A stretch of DNA of 64,000 nt from Paraphaeosphaeria minitans (Eukaryota; Ascomycota; Dothideomycetes; Pleosporales; Didymosphaeriaceae), in assembly GCA_015832175.1 (NCBI GenBank), contig WJXW01000002.1, forward strand, positions 558,001-622,000, written 5' to 3'. The stretch's first letter is position 1; each line of letters opens with the position of its first letter. Shown here piece after piece: positions 20,448 through 32,695 of this stretch. The notes beneath the pieces are model-generated. The model was not told where the DNA came from. It saw only the letters and a program-made list of their open reading frames with translations, and searched no databases. Made by a program: the position numbers and the translations under genes.

Positions 20448-21708
20448 ATGTGCTTCGGCAAGAAACCAGTCGACCCTGAGAGTCGCCGAAATGAGGAGAT
20501 CGAGAAGGCCATCCGGAATGACAAGAAGAAGCAGCAGCGCGAGGTGAAGCTGCTGCTGCTCGGTACGTCCCTCTGCCGCCACGGCCGCGAACCATGCTGA
20601 CCAAGCCTCAGGTGCTGGCGAGAGTGGCAAGTCCACCGTGCTGAAGCAGATGCGCATCATAAACGCCGGCGGCTTCAACAAGACTGAGCGCAAGCAATGG
20701 CGGGCCATTATCTTCAACAACCTGGTCTCCGCCTTCCAGACCATCTTCGCCGCCATGCAGGAGCAGGAGACCGACTTCGAGGATGACGACAACCTGGTGC
20801 GGACGCTGGCTCGGTGTTGATGAGAATGCATACTGACGGTAACAGCGCTACGCCGAGCTCATCACTGCCGATCCTGAGATTGGCCTCGAGGATGGAATGC
20901 CGCAGGAGTGTCTCTCCGCATTCAACAGCCTATGGGCCGACAAGGGCGTGCAGCTGGCCATATTGAAGGGCAATCAGTACGCGCTGCATGACAACTTGAG
21001 CTAGTATGTTGTTTTCGGTCGCCTGAATTGCGCATACGCTGACATATCGTAGCTTCTTCGCAGATGTGGAAAGGCTCTTTGCGAGGGAATATCTGCCCAC
21101 CGATCAAGACATCCTCCGCACGCGGTTACGGACAACCGGTATCACGGAAACCATATTTGAGCTGGGAAACCTCACATACCGCATGTTCGATGTAGGTGGA
21201 CAGCGGTCTGAGCGGAAGAAGTGGATTCACGTTTTCGACAACGTGCAAGTCGTCCTTTTCCTCGTGGCAATCAGCGGCTACGACCATGTGTTGGTGGAAG
21301 ACCGGAACGGAGTAAGTTGCACTCATTGTCGCGACTGGTCCGCGCTAATACCAATGGCAGAACCAAATGCACGAAGCCTTGATGCTCTTCGAGTCGATAT
21401 CGAATTCCAAGTACTTTGAAAAATCGGCTCTTATTCTGTTTCTGAATAAGATTGATCTTTTCCGCGAGAAGATTGCGGGCGGCATGAGCCCGATAAACAA
21501 GGTGTTCCCAGATTACAACGGGAAGCCGACCGACATCGAGGCTGGACAAGAGTTCTTCGCCAACAAGTTCCGAAACTTGGTACGGCAACCGAAGAAGGAG
21601 GTCTACATTCACTACACCAACGCGACCGACACCAACCTTCTGAAGATCACCATGCAGTCGGTACAGGACATGATCGTCCAGCGCAACCTCAACGCCCTCA
21701 TCTTGTAA
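20448..21708 (+). CDS. heterotrimeric G-protein alpha subunit, group II (GNA-2/Gpa2-like)
   Basis: Predicted join 20448-20562, 20612-20796, 20846-21003, 21053-21311, 21361-21708 gives 354 residues, the standard length. It is a membrane-associated GTPase switch coupling receptors to cAMP or MAPK pathways. Motifs: P-loop GAGESGKST (residues 39-47), switch I RTRLRTTGI, switch II DVGGQRSERKKW, FLNKIDLF for guanine recognition, and TNATDT near the end. The N-terminus MCFGKK resembles group II fungal subunits, which have Cys at position 2 and lack the MGxxxS myristoylation signal; palmitoylation is likely instead. An in-frame ATG at 20433 would add five residues (MAPDI), but the family start is MCFG. 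The C-terminal tail is QRNLNALIL. All four introns are exactly 49 bp. Confidence 0.93.
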
Positions 21709-22823
21709 GCACTCCCTTACTATACAACTGGGGCAGTCGCCCTTCTCTTGGACGAACGCCAAGTCTTGGTCTCGCTCAATTGATTGATTTTATTGCACGC
21801 ACACTGGAACACCTAAGCCGTGGACCGCCATGTACTGCACTCAACACTCCACCATCGCCCTCATTGGACTCGATTTTGGACCGGTCTATAAGGCATCTGA
21901 CGGTCGTTCACTGACTGTTTTCGAGCCTCGGCAACGGCCCATAAGCCCTTGGATGATATTTCGGTCCGCCCTTTACGCGCCCTTACGTTACATACCCTCG
22001 ATATCCCATCTGTTCTTCGAAGTTTATTCATGTTTGTGTTAGGATGAGATGATTGGACGATCCGTTCGACTTGCTTAGAGCACTTTCACGGCACACAGGT
22101 TGCCGACATTCTGTTTTGTTAATTCCCAAGGGTTAGCCGTGTGGAGCAATGAGCGAGTGGCCATGAAGTTTTGAAGGGCCAACGAATGTGTGATTTTGTG
22201 CGTGAAGTGGCTCAGCACCACATTCTCTCCACTCGGTTCTTTGATCTCTGGCATTTTGGGAGACTCTCGGCCACTGCCCAAAAAAAAAAGAGAAAAAAAA
22301 GCCAGCTGTATGATTCGTGGCAGACTGCCCTGGACGATGTACATTGCGGAAGGAAGATGTAAAAAAGAAAACCACATTCATCACAAAACCCATCTGTCCA
22401 ACTACACCTTGCTCAACCTTGTTGCCTTTTTCGACGTGAAGACGCACGTTTGCGACGCGGTGCAGGGGTTCCAAGCGCTCTTACCCTTTTCGTACGCTGC
22501 TGCAGCTCAGCTGCACCCCGAAGCCCTTCGGTAGACTACGACCCCGCCATCGCGCATCGCATCCTCGCCGTCCATCAATCTACCTAGTAGTCTACCTGCC
22601 TACACTTCGTCAGCGGGACCGGAGCCGTCGGGCACGTTGTGGCGTTTCGGAGACCGACGCGCGCGACTGATGGGCAAATCGGCTGCATGTTGGTAGGTAG
22701 GTAGGTAGGTAGGTAGAGGTAGGTAGGTAAGTATTGCATCGCCGTTAAACGGCCGTGCAGGAAAGGCAACGTACGTACGGTAGAACGATGGGCGCCAAAC
22801 TCTCCCTCCCCCCACCCCATCCA
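21709..22823. other. intergenic spacer downstream of G-alpha
   Basis: No supported gene. Contains a poly-A/purine tract at 22281-22301 and a taggtaggtagg cluster at about 22691-22731 just before the ATTG array. Confidence 0.5.
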
Positions 22824-23104
<281 letters not shown>

Positions 23105-23222
23105 GGTGGCATCGAGGGTTGCACGCGCGCATGCCTGCCAGTCTTCTCTCGTCTCGTGCATGCATCGCTCCCTTCCTCCATCAACATGTGCGTGTGTCGG
23201 GCCCGGGGGGTTGGGTCTCATG

Positions 23223-23252
23223 GCAGCGTGCAGCGTGCAGCGTGCAGCGTGC
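23223..23252 (+). repeat. four-copy 7-bp repeat (GCAGCGT)
   Basis: GCAGCGT repeats four times head to tail, followed by gcatgggg. Short array in otherwise unremarkable spacer. Confidence 0.8.
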
Positions 23253-23520
23253 ATGGGGCACATGTTGCCAGATGGAGTGAGACGTTGATGGGGCACGTCA
23301 GGGTGATGTGAGGGAATAAAGACGAGGGGGGCGGAGTATGTATGGGTAGGTTGGGTGTGGGTAAGGGTCTGGGATGTAGATGCTGGAGCCTTTGTTAGGG
23401 TTGTCTGGGTACATGTGTGGGAGATGGGGCGTGGATGAGTGGATGGGGGAGTAGATTAGGATTGGTTGCTGCGGTGTGTCTTGGATGGATACAGATGGTG
23501 CAGGACATTCCAGGCGAGGT

Positions 23521-23716
23521 GGTGCTTTCGAGTAGGAACCTATTTCCCCGTTCTGTGACTTTGGACGAGTTACTCCATCGATGCAACACCTCGTTTGTTA
23601 TTAAAAAACGTATAGAGTAGTGTACTGCGAGGTGATTCTCGAACCCATTGCCCCGCTCTGTAACTTTGCACAAGTTGATTCATCGATGCAGCACCTCCTT
23701 TGTTATTGAAAAAAGC
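23521..23716 (+). repeat. two diverged ~90-bp direct repeats
   Basis: Copy A (about 23521-23612) and copy B (about 23631-23716) share ggtg(c/a)tt, gaacc, ccccg(t/c)tctgt(g/a)actttg, catcgatgca(a/g)cacctc and tttgttatt(a/g)aaaaa. Most differences are transitions. The copies are about 110 bp apart. Confidence 0.75.
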
Positions 23717-24003
23717 TTCAAAGCTTAATCCCATTCTAGTACCCCCCTGAACTCCCACCGTGATCTAGAAACATGACCGCCTGAGCGAAGTATCGCAACG
23801 TACTTTCCACGGTAACCTTGAAGCAGCAGGTCGATGTAATCTGGTGTTGATGCCTAAGGCACAGGGGACGGCCCGGGTTGCTCTCGTGACCAGGACGGCT
23901 CCTTCGGAAAAACTTCGGGGCTGTGCACGGCAGGATCATCGCCTTGCGCCGACCTGCAGGCCGGCTTCGACACCCTCACAACCACTGCATCTATCTGCTG
24001 GCC

Positions 24004-25039
24004 ATGTTTTCTTCCGCTGCTGGGAGAGTCATCCGCTCTTCCAGCACATTGTCACCGCCTTCGGCGTGCGCCTTCGCCCGCCCAGCAGCTCTCAGCGCGG
24101 CCCAGAAATCCTTCCCCCGTCCCGGCCACCAGCGGCGCTTATCGTCGTCCAAGGCATCGACGCCTCCAGACAGCTCGAATGGGTCAAACTCAGCGCCCCA
24201 GGCACCTGCAAGCACAGAGAAGGCTCCAGTGAAGAAGGCGACAGAGAACAACGAGAAGGTGGCACATGGTGGAAAGCAGCAGACGGGGCGCAGGAAGAAG
24301 CAGGCGACCACGACGGCGGCCCCAGCACCGACGCTCAACGTCCCCCATGTGCTGCCTACCAACGACGTAGAAGTGTCTGGTACGCATGGGAAATCCGCCC
24401 GGAAGGATGCACCCGCTAACTGTATCTGCAGAAGTAAAACTATCATCCTTCTTCTCGCTCCATCGTCCCATATCCATGGACACCTTCATACCGCCAGTGG
24501 CCTCAACCTCCTCATTCGAGTCCATTTTCGCACCACGGTCTCCCTATACCAAGAATACCACGGTGGACAACATCCAAACCCTCACCAAAGGCATCCATAA
24601 TCTGGAGGCAGTGATGGGTGCCTATGAGAGGCAAGCGCCTGCCGAGGAAGCATCACAGGCTGAGCTGCAGCACTTGGATGGCCAGGCATACATGACTTTG
24701 GATGAGCTCACGCGCAGGCTCGTTCCCTTCAGGCCGCCGCCACCTCCTATGCCTTTGCGCGATACAGCAGACATTTACTCGGCCAATAGCGTATCCATGT
24801 TCAAGATTGAAATGCCTGCCGCCGAGAACGAGCCTGAACAGTATGAGGTGCGCCAGCCGTTCTACGACCGTATGATCCAACGGCATAACAGGAACAACCG
24901 CAGCCGGGACATTCTGCAACGCCCGGATATGCTCGCCATCAGCGTCAAGAGGCAGAGGAAATTGAAGATGAAGAAGCACAAGTACAAGAAGCTCATGAAG
25001 AGGACGCGCCTGCTGCGGAGGAAGCTAGACAGGACATGA
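24004..25039 (+). CDS. mitochondrial small-subunit ribosomal protein mS38 (Cox24/AURKAIP1-like)
   Basis: Predicted join 24004-24379, 24432-25039 gives 327 residues; the single intron is 52 bp. The N-terminus MFSSAAGRVIRSSSTL followed by Arg/Ser/Ala-rich sequence is a typical mitochondrial presequence. The diagnostic part is the final ~30 residues: SVKRQRKLKMKKHKYKKLMK then RTRLLRRKL, the basic mS38/Cox24 C-terminal helix that binds mitoribosomal rRNA at the decoding region. The middle is low-complexity linker with a Pro-rich LVPFRPPPPPMPL segment. Yeast Cox24/Qri5 is known for COX1 mRNA processing and translation. The donor ctg|gtacgc and acceptor ctgcag join in frame (SEVKLSSFFS). Confidence 0.85.
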
Positions 25040-26118
25040 TAGATTTAGTTTGGTGGATGTAGGTCCGGGCTCCAATGGGCGTTCGATCGTGCCGCGCAGG
25101 TCCAGATGCATGGCGCACTGAGGCTAGCAACACACTAAGGGACCAAGAGCATGCTCCAACACAAGTTCATGCAGGGCGTGGCGATCATCGTGCAGTGGAC
25201 GGACAAACGCGCCAACCTGCGACGAGCGATCTTGGTCGGACGCGAACCGGGTTTCTGGAAGCATTATAGAGCACTCTACTCTTTCATTAATCATCGGGCA
25301 CTTACCCGTCCCAGCATTTGTTTAGTTCCATAACAGCATGTTCTCGCCCTTACTTGCGCAATACCCGTCTGCATTGTTCGCAACCCTCTATTTGCCTTTC
25401 GCATGATGTTTTAATCTTCGTCGAAAGGACTGGACCGTTGGATTTTCTCGAAGCGCTCGAGAATTCTTACTGGTGCACATTCTCTGAACGCATTAAGTTT
25501 GGCGACATTGACGAGCCGTTGTCAAGACGGCATCGGACGGCTGCAAGGTGTAGCGTTGTCATGTGAGACAGTACTGCGACACCCCGGGTCGCGGCTGACG
25601 CTTCGCCAACCTTGGAACCTCACAACACACTGTTCGGTACGAACTCCTCTAAACTCTTAACAGCGGGAGCTAAGGCTACGCGAGGTCGCAGACATCAGAT
25701 CATACGTCCCACCATACTGTATACCGCATGACCGTGTGGCAGCGTTGTTCCCTAAGGCCGTCTTCTCACTTCACAGAGTCTTGGGTAGGTGATCGCCGCC
25801 AGTGTCGGCGCATCTGGACGCACACTTGCGACGAGCAATCTCATCTTGCCGTCATCCAGGATGGTGTGAGCCTGGGCAGTCGTGGGTGTTTGGTGGGTGT
25901 GTTCGTCGCCTCCTGTATAAAGCTGACCAACTGCCGTATTCCTAACTATCCACTCATCAGCCTACAGCTTCACACCACAGTCTTTCCTTCGTTCAGTCCT
26001 TCTTTCCACTATCCATTCACTTCGCCCCGGTTGGCTTTTATTCACACTTTACGAGCTAGTCTCCCTTTTGATAACCTTCACTTCTGACTTCAAGCCGTCT
26101 AATTTTCACATCAAAAAA
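25040..26118. other. intergenic, with likely promoter of the secreted-protein gene
   Basis: No domain-bearing ORF. The stretch 25915-26118 is pyrimidine-rich (tcc, ttcc runs) with 'gtataaag' at 25915-25922, consistent with a TATA-like element and a long CT-rich leader before the ATG at 26119. Confidence 0.45.
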
Positions 26119-27339
26119 ATGTTTTCCAAGGTCATTCTCCTCTCGGCCATCGTGGCCTACGTCGAGGCTCGCTTCGGCCAGGAACAGGTCCCCATCGCCG
26201 CCATCTCTGCCGTCCAGGGTGGCAGCCCTGGTGCCGCCTCCACCATTGCTGGAGGCGCAATCTCGGACCTCCTCGGTGCGGCCAACTCCTGCGCCAAGGT
26301 ATGTTATCAAGCCCCTTCGTACTCTCCACACATGCTAACGACCCACCAGCTCGCGACCGCTGACAACATCGTCTCTGAGCTCGGCGGTGGAGCCGATGCC
26401 ATCGCCGCTGCGATTGGCATGGTTACTGCGGAGAAGAACACCAACCCCTTCGCCAACGGAAATGTTCAGAACGTCTGCGGCGATGCTTCACTCCCTGCTA
26501 CACCTGAGCTCCGTGGCATCACCCCCCTGATCGACCCTGCTGTCGACACCACCGGTAAAGTAGCCGCTCTCAGCAAGAGCTCTGCCGCATCCCCACTCGA
26601 CGCCGCTGGCAAGAGTGTGTTCGATCTTCTTTCCGAAGCCGGATTTGGAGACCTCGTCGTCTCCCAGGCTGCGGCTGGTGGAGCAGCGGCTGGTGGCAAT
26701 GCTAACGCTGGAAACAACGCGAACGCCGGCAATGCCAATGCTGGAAATGACAACACAAACCAGGATGCTAACGCTGGAAACAATGCGGCGAACAATGGAA
26801 CGGCCAGTGCCGGTGCTGACAACTCTGGTGCCGCCGATAAGTCCCAAGCATGCGATGCTTCCAACAGTGGCAACGCGAACCAGGGTAACAACAAAGGCAA
26901 CGCAAACCAAGGAAACAACAACGGCAACGCTAGCCAGGATGCCAACAACGGTACCGCAGGAAACGCAGGTGCCGCCGCTGGAGGCTCCGTTCTCACGGGC
27001 GCCGAAGACTTCGGCACTTGCACTCCGACCATCGACTTCCAGCTCGGACGCCCCGGCCGCAAGGCCGACGAGGGCACTTTCCAGATCGCCGACCCCACCG
27101 CCGTCGGCGGCCAGCAGGACGCCCTCAACCCCAACATCATCACCAACGCCCTCTGCAACCAGCTCACCAACGTGTGCGGCGCCAACGCCGCTGCTATCAC
27201 GTCCTGCGACAAGGCGAAGGCGCTCGTCCAGGCTGCGGGTACGCGTGATGCCTCGACCGCCGACTTGTTCAACTCGGCGCTTGGCTTTGGCAGTGCGGCC
27301 AAGGCGGCGAGGAACATTACTCGTCGCTTCAGGGCTTAG
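26119..27339 (+). CDS. secreted Asn/Ala/Gly-rich protein (cell-wall type)
   Basis: Predicted join 26119-26298, 26350-27339 gives 389 residues; the 51-bp intron has a gctaac branch site. MFSKVILLSAIVAYVEARFG is a clear signal peptide with probable cleavage near residue 17. The next ~150 residues form a conserved N-terminal domain with SCAKLATADNIVSELGG, VCGDASLPATPELRGI and PLIDPAV. Residues ~190-300 are repeats of NANAGN/NQGNNN type, flexible and hydrophilic. The C-terminal domain has CTPTIDFQLGRPGRKADEGT, ALNPNIITNALCNQLTNVCG and GTRDASTADLFNSALGF. Paired Cys residues suggest disulfides. This resembles a fungal family often mis-named after malaria circumsporozoite protein because of the repeats. 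Wall or matrix function is inferred from secretion and composition. Confidence 0.82.
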   Translation: MFSKVILLSAIVAYVEARFGQEQVPIAAISAVQGGSPGAASTIAGGAISDLLGAANSCAKVCYQAPSYSPHMLTTHQLATADNIVSELGGGADAIAAAIGMVTAEKNTNPFANGNVQNVCGDASLPATPELRGITPLIDPAVDTTGKVAALSKSSAASPLDAAGKSVFDLLSEAGFGDLVVSQAAAGGAAAGGNANAGNNANAGNANAGNDNTNQDANAGNNAANNGTASAGADNSGAADKSQACDASNSGNANQGNNKGNANQGNNNGNASQDANNGTAGNAGAAAGGSVLTGAEDFGTCTPTIDFQLGRPGRKADEGTFQIADPTAVGGQQDALNPNIITNALCNQLTNVCGANAAAITSCDKAKALVQAAGTRDASTADLFNSALGFGSAAKAARNITRRFRA

Positions 27340-28914
27340 ATGCTAGGCTTCTAGGTTTGGCGGGTGGACATTGGGGGTTCTGGGGATTTAAGCATGGGAA
27401 ATGGAGGGACAGGGGGATCGGTGGCGGAGAATTATACCAGGGCCTACGGGGTTTTTTTTCGGTTCCGTTCGTTTCGTTTTTCATTTCACTTTATTTCATT
27501 TATTGACTGTGGTGTGTACGTTTCGAGGTGATGTTTTTGAGATAAACGCGAATACCACGATGACGATTTGCGCAACTTCAATCTTTCCCGTGCTTTGTGA
27601 ATTTGTTACCTAGGAACTCGGGGATGCGAGGTTGACAATTTTAGACATGGCGCACGGACTGGACTGGACTGGACTTTATCGTAGGTACCTGATCATCGAT
27701 AGCTTTCATAACATCTTCCACCTTGGGTACCTACCTAACGTAACATCCAGTAATCTAGGTACGCTCCCTATCCCGCGTATACACGAAATCCTTTTGGTTT
27801 CTGCCAAACTACCTCTCTTTCCCACAGCAGGTAGGTAGACTCGGGTCTAAGTTAAGCTGAAGCCGGGTTTAAAATGTACTCTGCAGTCTTGTTGTACTAT
27901 CGTACGTGCTCCCAATAGATAGGTACGTGCAGAGGGTCGCACTACCTGTACGTACGGATTGGTTTACTGTAGGGACAGTACCTACGTAGCACGGTCCGCA
28001 TTGTACGCTACGTCGGCCGCGCTGGCGCGGACTCTTTCCCACGGCAGGCGTGAGGATTGGGTTGGGAAGATGGGTTTGAAACATGTGAGCAAGCAAGTCG
28101 AACTGCTGTAACTGAGGACGGAATACCCAGGGGTTGGCCCTTTTTTCTTTCTTTTCTCCTATTGTTTTTTTTTCTTTTTTTTTCTTTTTTCCGTGTCTTC
28201 GTGGATGATTCAATAAGGGCTTTGCATCGCGCGAGCGTGTGTGGATCGTGGGAGGTCTACCTAGGTAATCCCCCGTACCTACCTTCCTTACCTTCCGCGT
28301 AGGGCACCTGCAACGAGCAATGCTTGCCTCCTGCACGGCCTTGCTCGCTGCTGGCATCAGTTTGGCCTTCATTTATTCTTCTCTGTTGAAAAAAAAACAC
28401 GATTGAAATTAAATAAAGTTGTGAATACAATTGGCCCATGTACTGCCTGCCCTGAGGTTACACGCTAGTCGAGCAGCTAGAGTTAGATGTCGCTTGAGCC
28501 GGGGTAGGTAAATGGCAAAGCATCGGACCGAGCTCGACATGCAATGGTCACACATGCAAAACTGGTGCATACGATGGATGCCAGGTATGGGGCTTGAGAA
28601 GAGGACATGAGTTCGAGAGAGGAGTAAATATCACAGAAGATGGTGTTTGACGAGTGCTAGTGGATAAGACAACGATGCTTCATTTATCTACGGTGATCTG
28701 GCGTAGTAGCCCACAATACATTGCGACTGCGATCCACACTACTACTAGCCTCTGATAACAGCTAGGACCCCACTGCTGCTCGTCGATCGCGTCAACCCCA
28801 TCACCTTGCCGATGCATGGTGTATTCACCCAAGGAAATGCTCCTGTGGCCCTCGTTACTAGAGCATGTGGGCGGGCATGTCTGGTACAAGGTCAGATGGT
28901 GTTCCTGCCGAGCT
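27340..28914. other. intergenic, low-complexity tracts
   Basis: Contains the 3' region of the secreted-protein gene, 'ggactggactggactgg' at about 27656-27672, multiple ggtacctacc/taggta motifs (27681-27760, 27829-27839, 28257-28285) and a pyrimidine tract at 28140-28192. The reverse-strand frame at 27869-28372 has no recognised domain. Confidence 0.5.
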
Positions 28915-30320
28915 TCACAATTCCTCCTGGCTTGGTTCCACCATCTTGCTGGTAGGCCCCTTCAGAATCATAAGAGACATGATCTCGTAAAGCGCATCAG
29001 CGGCAGCCATTGTGGTGAGCTCAGCGTTGGTGTCGTATGCTGGCTATACAGAAATGACCGTCAGCGAGGCGACCGAACTACGAAAAGAACTGGGATACGT
29101 ACCGCTACCTCGACGACGTCTGCTGCGATGATATTAAGACCCTTGAGACCGCGGATGATCTCACGGAGCTCGCGCGTGCTCCAACCGCCAGTCTCGGGTG
29201 TGCCAGTTGCCGGTGCGACTGCAGCGTATGTCAGTATGTTTCACCCTCCTCGCAAGGCGGATGCAACTCACAGGCCGGGTCCAGAGTGTCGATGTCCAGA
29301 GACAGATACACGGGCTTCTCGGTACCCACGCGTTCTCTGATCTTTTTGATGATACCAGCCGTGCCGATCTTGTCCACCTGCGACGCCTCCACGATCTCGA
29401 AACCGCAGTACCCGTCGTTCTCGTAGTCGCTGGGTCCACTGAGCGTCGTGCGAATGCCGGCGTGGATGTTGCTGTCGTTGCGCAAGAGGCCTTCTTGCGC
29501 TGCGTGGTAAAAGTAAGTTCCGTGGTTAATAGAGGCGGTATCTGTGGGGGCTCCGCCAAAAACCTTAGGTTTCCCTGGATGATGTTAGCTCATATCTCTC
29601 CGCTCTTTGCGGTCTGTGGTACTAACATGTGTCCAAGTGGCTATCAAAATGGATCACGGAAATTGGTCCGTAGGCGCGGTTTATTGAGCGGAGCAGAGGT
29701 AGCGTGATGGTGTGGTCGCCCCCTAGAGTAATGATACGCGGTAGGGTCTTCCCTTGCAGAGATGGTCCTTTCTTGTTCGCGTCTGTGGCCGGCGATCGAG
29801 TGAGGAGGTTGTAGTGGCCGTGCTCAATCTGCTGAAGCGCATACGCATGATCGTAGGATGTCACCGGGATGTCACCGCAGTCGAGAACAGTCGCCCAAGA
29901 GTTGAAGGGGTTGGTCTTGAGAGGCACATTGTAACCTCCGTAAAGGTTTAGGCGACGAGAGCCTTGGCGGATACCCGAGGGTCCGAAGCGGGCACCGGGA
30001 CGATACGATGTGCCAATGTCGAAGGGGGCACCAATAAAGGCAAGGTCGTACTTCACGTCCCTCTGCGACAAGCATTGCACGTATGGCAGACGGCCAAAAG
30101 TAGAGATTCCCGAGAACACTGAATCAGCCTAATCAGTTCAATTAGCTAACTGACCTTTGGGAGCTACAATGGGTCATCTCACCTGCCTGCCGCCATCTCC
30201 CGGCAGAGTGTTGTACCAGAGAGATTGATGAGGACCTAGAATTGGCGATTGGTCCTCGTGGACACCGTGTGCTGCCACGGTAGCTACGAGAGCAACGTAA
30301 ATTGAAGTCCAGGAAAACAT
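28915..30320 (-). CDS. secreted agmatinase/arginase-family ureohydrolase
   Basis: Predicted minus-strand exons 30320-30183, 30128-29627, 29574-29272, 29218-29103 and 29043-28915 give 395 residues; introns are 52-59 bp and all keep frame. Ureohydrolases release urea from guanidino compounds such as agmatine or guanidinobutyrate using two Mn ions. Metal-binding motifs are intact: GGDHT (residues 182-186), DSHLD (208-212) and [10 protein letters not shown] (305-314), followed by [13 protein letters not shown] and [31 protein letters not shown] is a signal peptide, as in a fungal subset of agmatinases, so the enzyme probably acts outside the cell or in the secretory path. Substrate is not proven. 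The N-terminal domain includes [20 protein letters not shown], typical of agmatinases rather than arginases. Confidence 0.9.
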
Positions 30321-31207
30321 GATGTAGGGGCTTGGGAACGAAACTCGCTGAATACTTTTCGGATTGGAGTGAGGTGACCAGCTTTAAGAGGTCAATTGGC
30401 AGCAGTCAAGCTGTCTGTAGATGAGCTAACGAGGATATTGCCAAAACAGGATATTCGTCAACATAACTTGCAGGAGTTCGACCTGAGCCATGACGACACT
30501 GATGCCCCTCTCCCCTTGAATAGCTCTTCCCGTGTCATGATCACCCATAATCCCCCCACCACCGGCCACTTGATAAGAAATTAGCGATCCATTGGCTCTA
30601 TGCGCGCATGCAGGAGTTGTCTCGAGTCGGGGCTGTAATATCTCCTCGGATGCTTGCAGCTGGTTGCGGGGACTTTCATGTAGACGGGACGAGACGTTGA
30701 CGTCTGAGTAGCGCCACCACTTGGAGTGCAAGCTAGGAGCCTTGGCAGCCTATTCTGGCAAAGCGCGTACCCTAACAGGAACGCAGAGCGCAGTGTGTGC
30801 ATCTTGCCGGGAACGTCCTCCGATACGGACCATGAAGGGCGCAAGCCTATCATGAGGTACGGTTTGGGTAGTGCTCACCGGCACCACAATCACACAGCAG
30901 CTCGCGACGGCGACTACCTTATCGTGCATGCTCCACGCCTGCGCAAAATGGGCCGCGAATCCTCCTCGATCGCTGCCGGTATTGGTTCAAGATACGTGTA
31001 CATGCATGAATATGGCGGATGTCTGTGTAATAGCCAGTATTAATTGTTTGGCCGGGTCGGCCGAAGTGGGTGATTCACCAGTCCTACTTGGTTGACTGGA
31101 CAGTGATTTGCTACCGGTGATAATATAGAAAACAAGTGCCCAACATTCCACGAAGAAAAAGAACCAGAGCATATTGGCTGCACTCGAAACCTTTTTACAT
31201 CGCCAAG
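30321..31207. other. divergent promoter region between agmatinase and MATE genes
   Basis: The agmatinase and MATE genes diverge across this 0.9-kb spacer. Short ORFs within it have no domains. Shared regulation is possible but no defined operator was recognised. Confidence 0.45.
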
Positions 31208-32695
31208 ATGGACCTACCTCCGAGCGAATCCTCCCCGTTGTTCCCGAAGCTGCACCCGGACGAGGTCGACGTTCCAGAATGGCGACTATGGCTCACCGAG
31301 TCCTGGATCCAAATGAGAGCATCTATTCCTGTTATAATCGCCTATATGCTGCAGAACAGTCTGCAGACAGTATCCGTCTTGATTGTTGGGCGCTTGTCCC
31401 CGGAAGCTCTAGCGACAGCTGCTTTCTCTTACATGTTTGCAATGGCAACAGGATGGCTCGTCGCACTTGGAGGCACTACAGCGCTGGATACACTCGCCTC
31501 CAGTAGCTACACAGGCTCCAAGGACAAACACGATCTGGGGGTTCTGCTCCAGAGAGGTCTGTTTGTCCTGTCCATATTCTACGCTATTATCGCCATAGTC
31601 TGGATAGTATCTGAGCATCTCTTCCGAGCTCTGGGACAGGAGGAATACATTTGTATCCGGAGTGCGAAATTTTTACAGCTCTTGATCCCTGGAGGGCTGG
31701 GATACGTGTGGTTTGAGGCAATGAAGAAGTACATGCAGGCACAAGGTGCGAGGTACCTGACTCGTCTCAATAACTGCAAGCTCTAACCGAACCATGCAGA
31801 GCTTCATCGACCCGGGACTTATGTGCTTTTTATCACCTCGCCGCTGAACGCGCTGCTAAACTATTTGTTCATCTATACCTTCGACTTAGGACTATACGGT
31901 GCACCTATTGCTACCGGTATCGCCTATTGGGCCTCGTTCTTACTCCTCGTCGCATACGCCGCCTTCGTACAGGGACACGAGTGTTGGGGAGGCCTTGCGC
32001 CGCGTCGTGCACTACAGCAGCTCTGGCCATTTACCAGGCTTGCACTTCTCGGCTTCGTACATGTTGGTACAGAGTGGTGGGCATTCGAGATCGTAGCTCT
32101 GGTGGCTGGTCGCCTAGGCACGCTGTCTCTGGCAGCACAGTCAGTGATAATGACAGCCGATCAAGTCATGAATACCATTCCTTTCGGAACCGGTGTGGCT
32201 GCCAGTGGCCGAGTAGGCAATCTGTTGGGAGCACGAAAGGCTGTTGGCGCACGGCGAGCATCACTATGTGCGGCAATGCTGTCTGTGCTATTTGGAACTC
32301 TCATTCTTGCGGCACTCATGGGTACGAAGAACGTTTTCGGGCGAATCTTTAATGACGACGAAGATGTCGTCGCGCTCGTCAGCAAAGTCATGCCGTTTGT
32401 CGCTCTGTTTCAAATTGCCGACGGCTTGAACGGTTCTTGTGGTGGAGCACTTAGAGACATGGGGAAGCAGTGGGTTGGTGCTTTAGTCAACGTTGTCGCG
32501 TACTACTGCGCTGGATTGCCAGCGGGCATTTACCTCGCTTTCCATGGTTGGGGACTCGCCGGACTATGGATAGGAAATTGTGCTGGGCTATACATTGTCG
32601 GAACGTTAGAGCTGGTGATCATCATTTTGAGTCGATGGGATAAAGAGGTGGAGAATGCGTTAGGGCGAATTCATGAGGAGCCTTTGGAAGACTGA
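31208..32695 (+). CDS. MATE-family multidrug/toxic-compound efflux transporter
   Basis: Predicted join 31208-31745, 31800-32695 gives 477 residues, normal for fungal MATE proteins. These antiporters export organic cations and other small molecules across plasma or vacuolar membranes. About 12 hydrophobic segments are visible in two halves. Family signatures: IPVIIAYMLQNSLQTVSVLI and VGRLSPEALATAAFS in TM1-2, LGGTTALDTLASSSYTGSK, KYMQAQELHRPGTYV at the exon junction, IPFGTGVAASGRVGNLLGA in the second half, and GCGGALRDMGKQW-like sequence (here SCGGALRDMGKQW). The 54-bp intron (gtgcga donor, ctaac branch) restores the MATE frame where the first exon would otherwise stop. The Met at 31208 follows an aag context; an upstream in-frame Met at 31136 would add a basic extension and is less likely. 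Confidence 0.9.

Noticed and set aside
26466..27317. 283-codon minus-strand ORF
   Set aside because: Antisense shadow of the secreted Asn/Ala-rich gene; Ala/Leu/Pro-rich without motifs.
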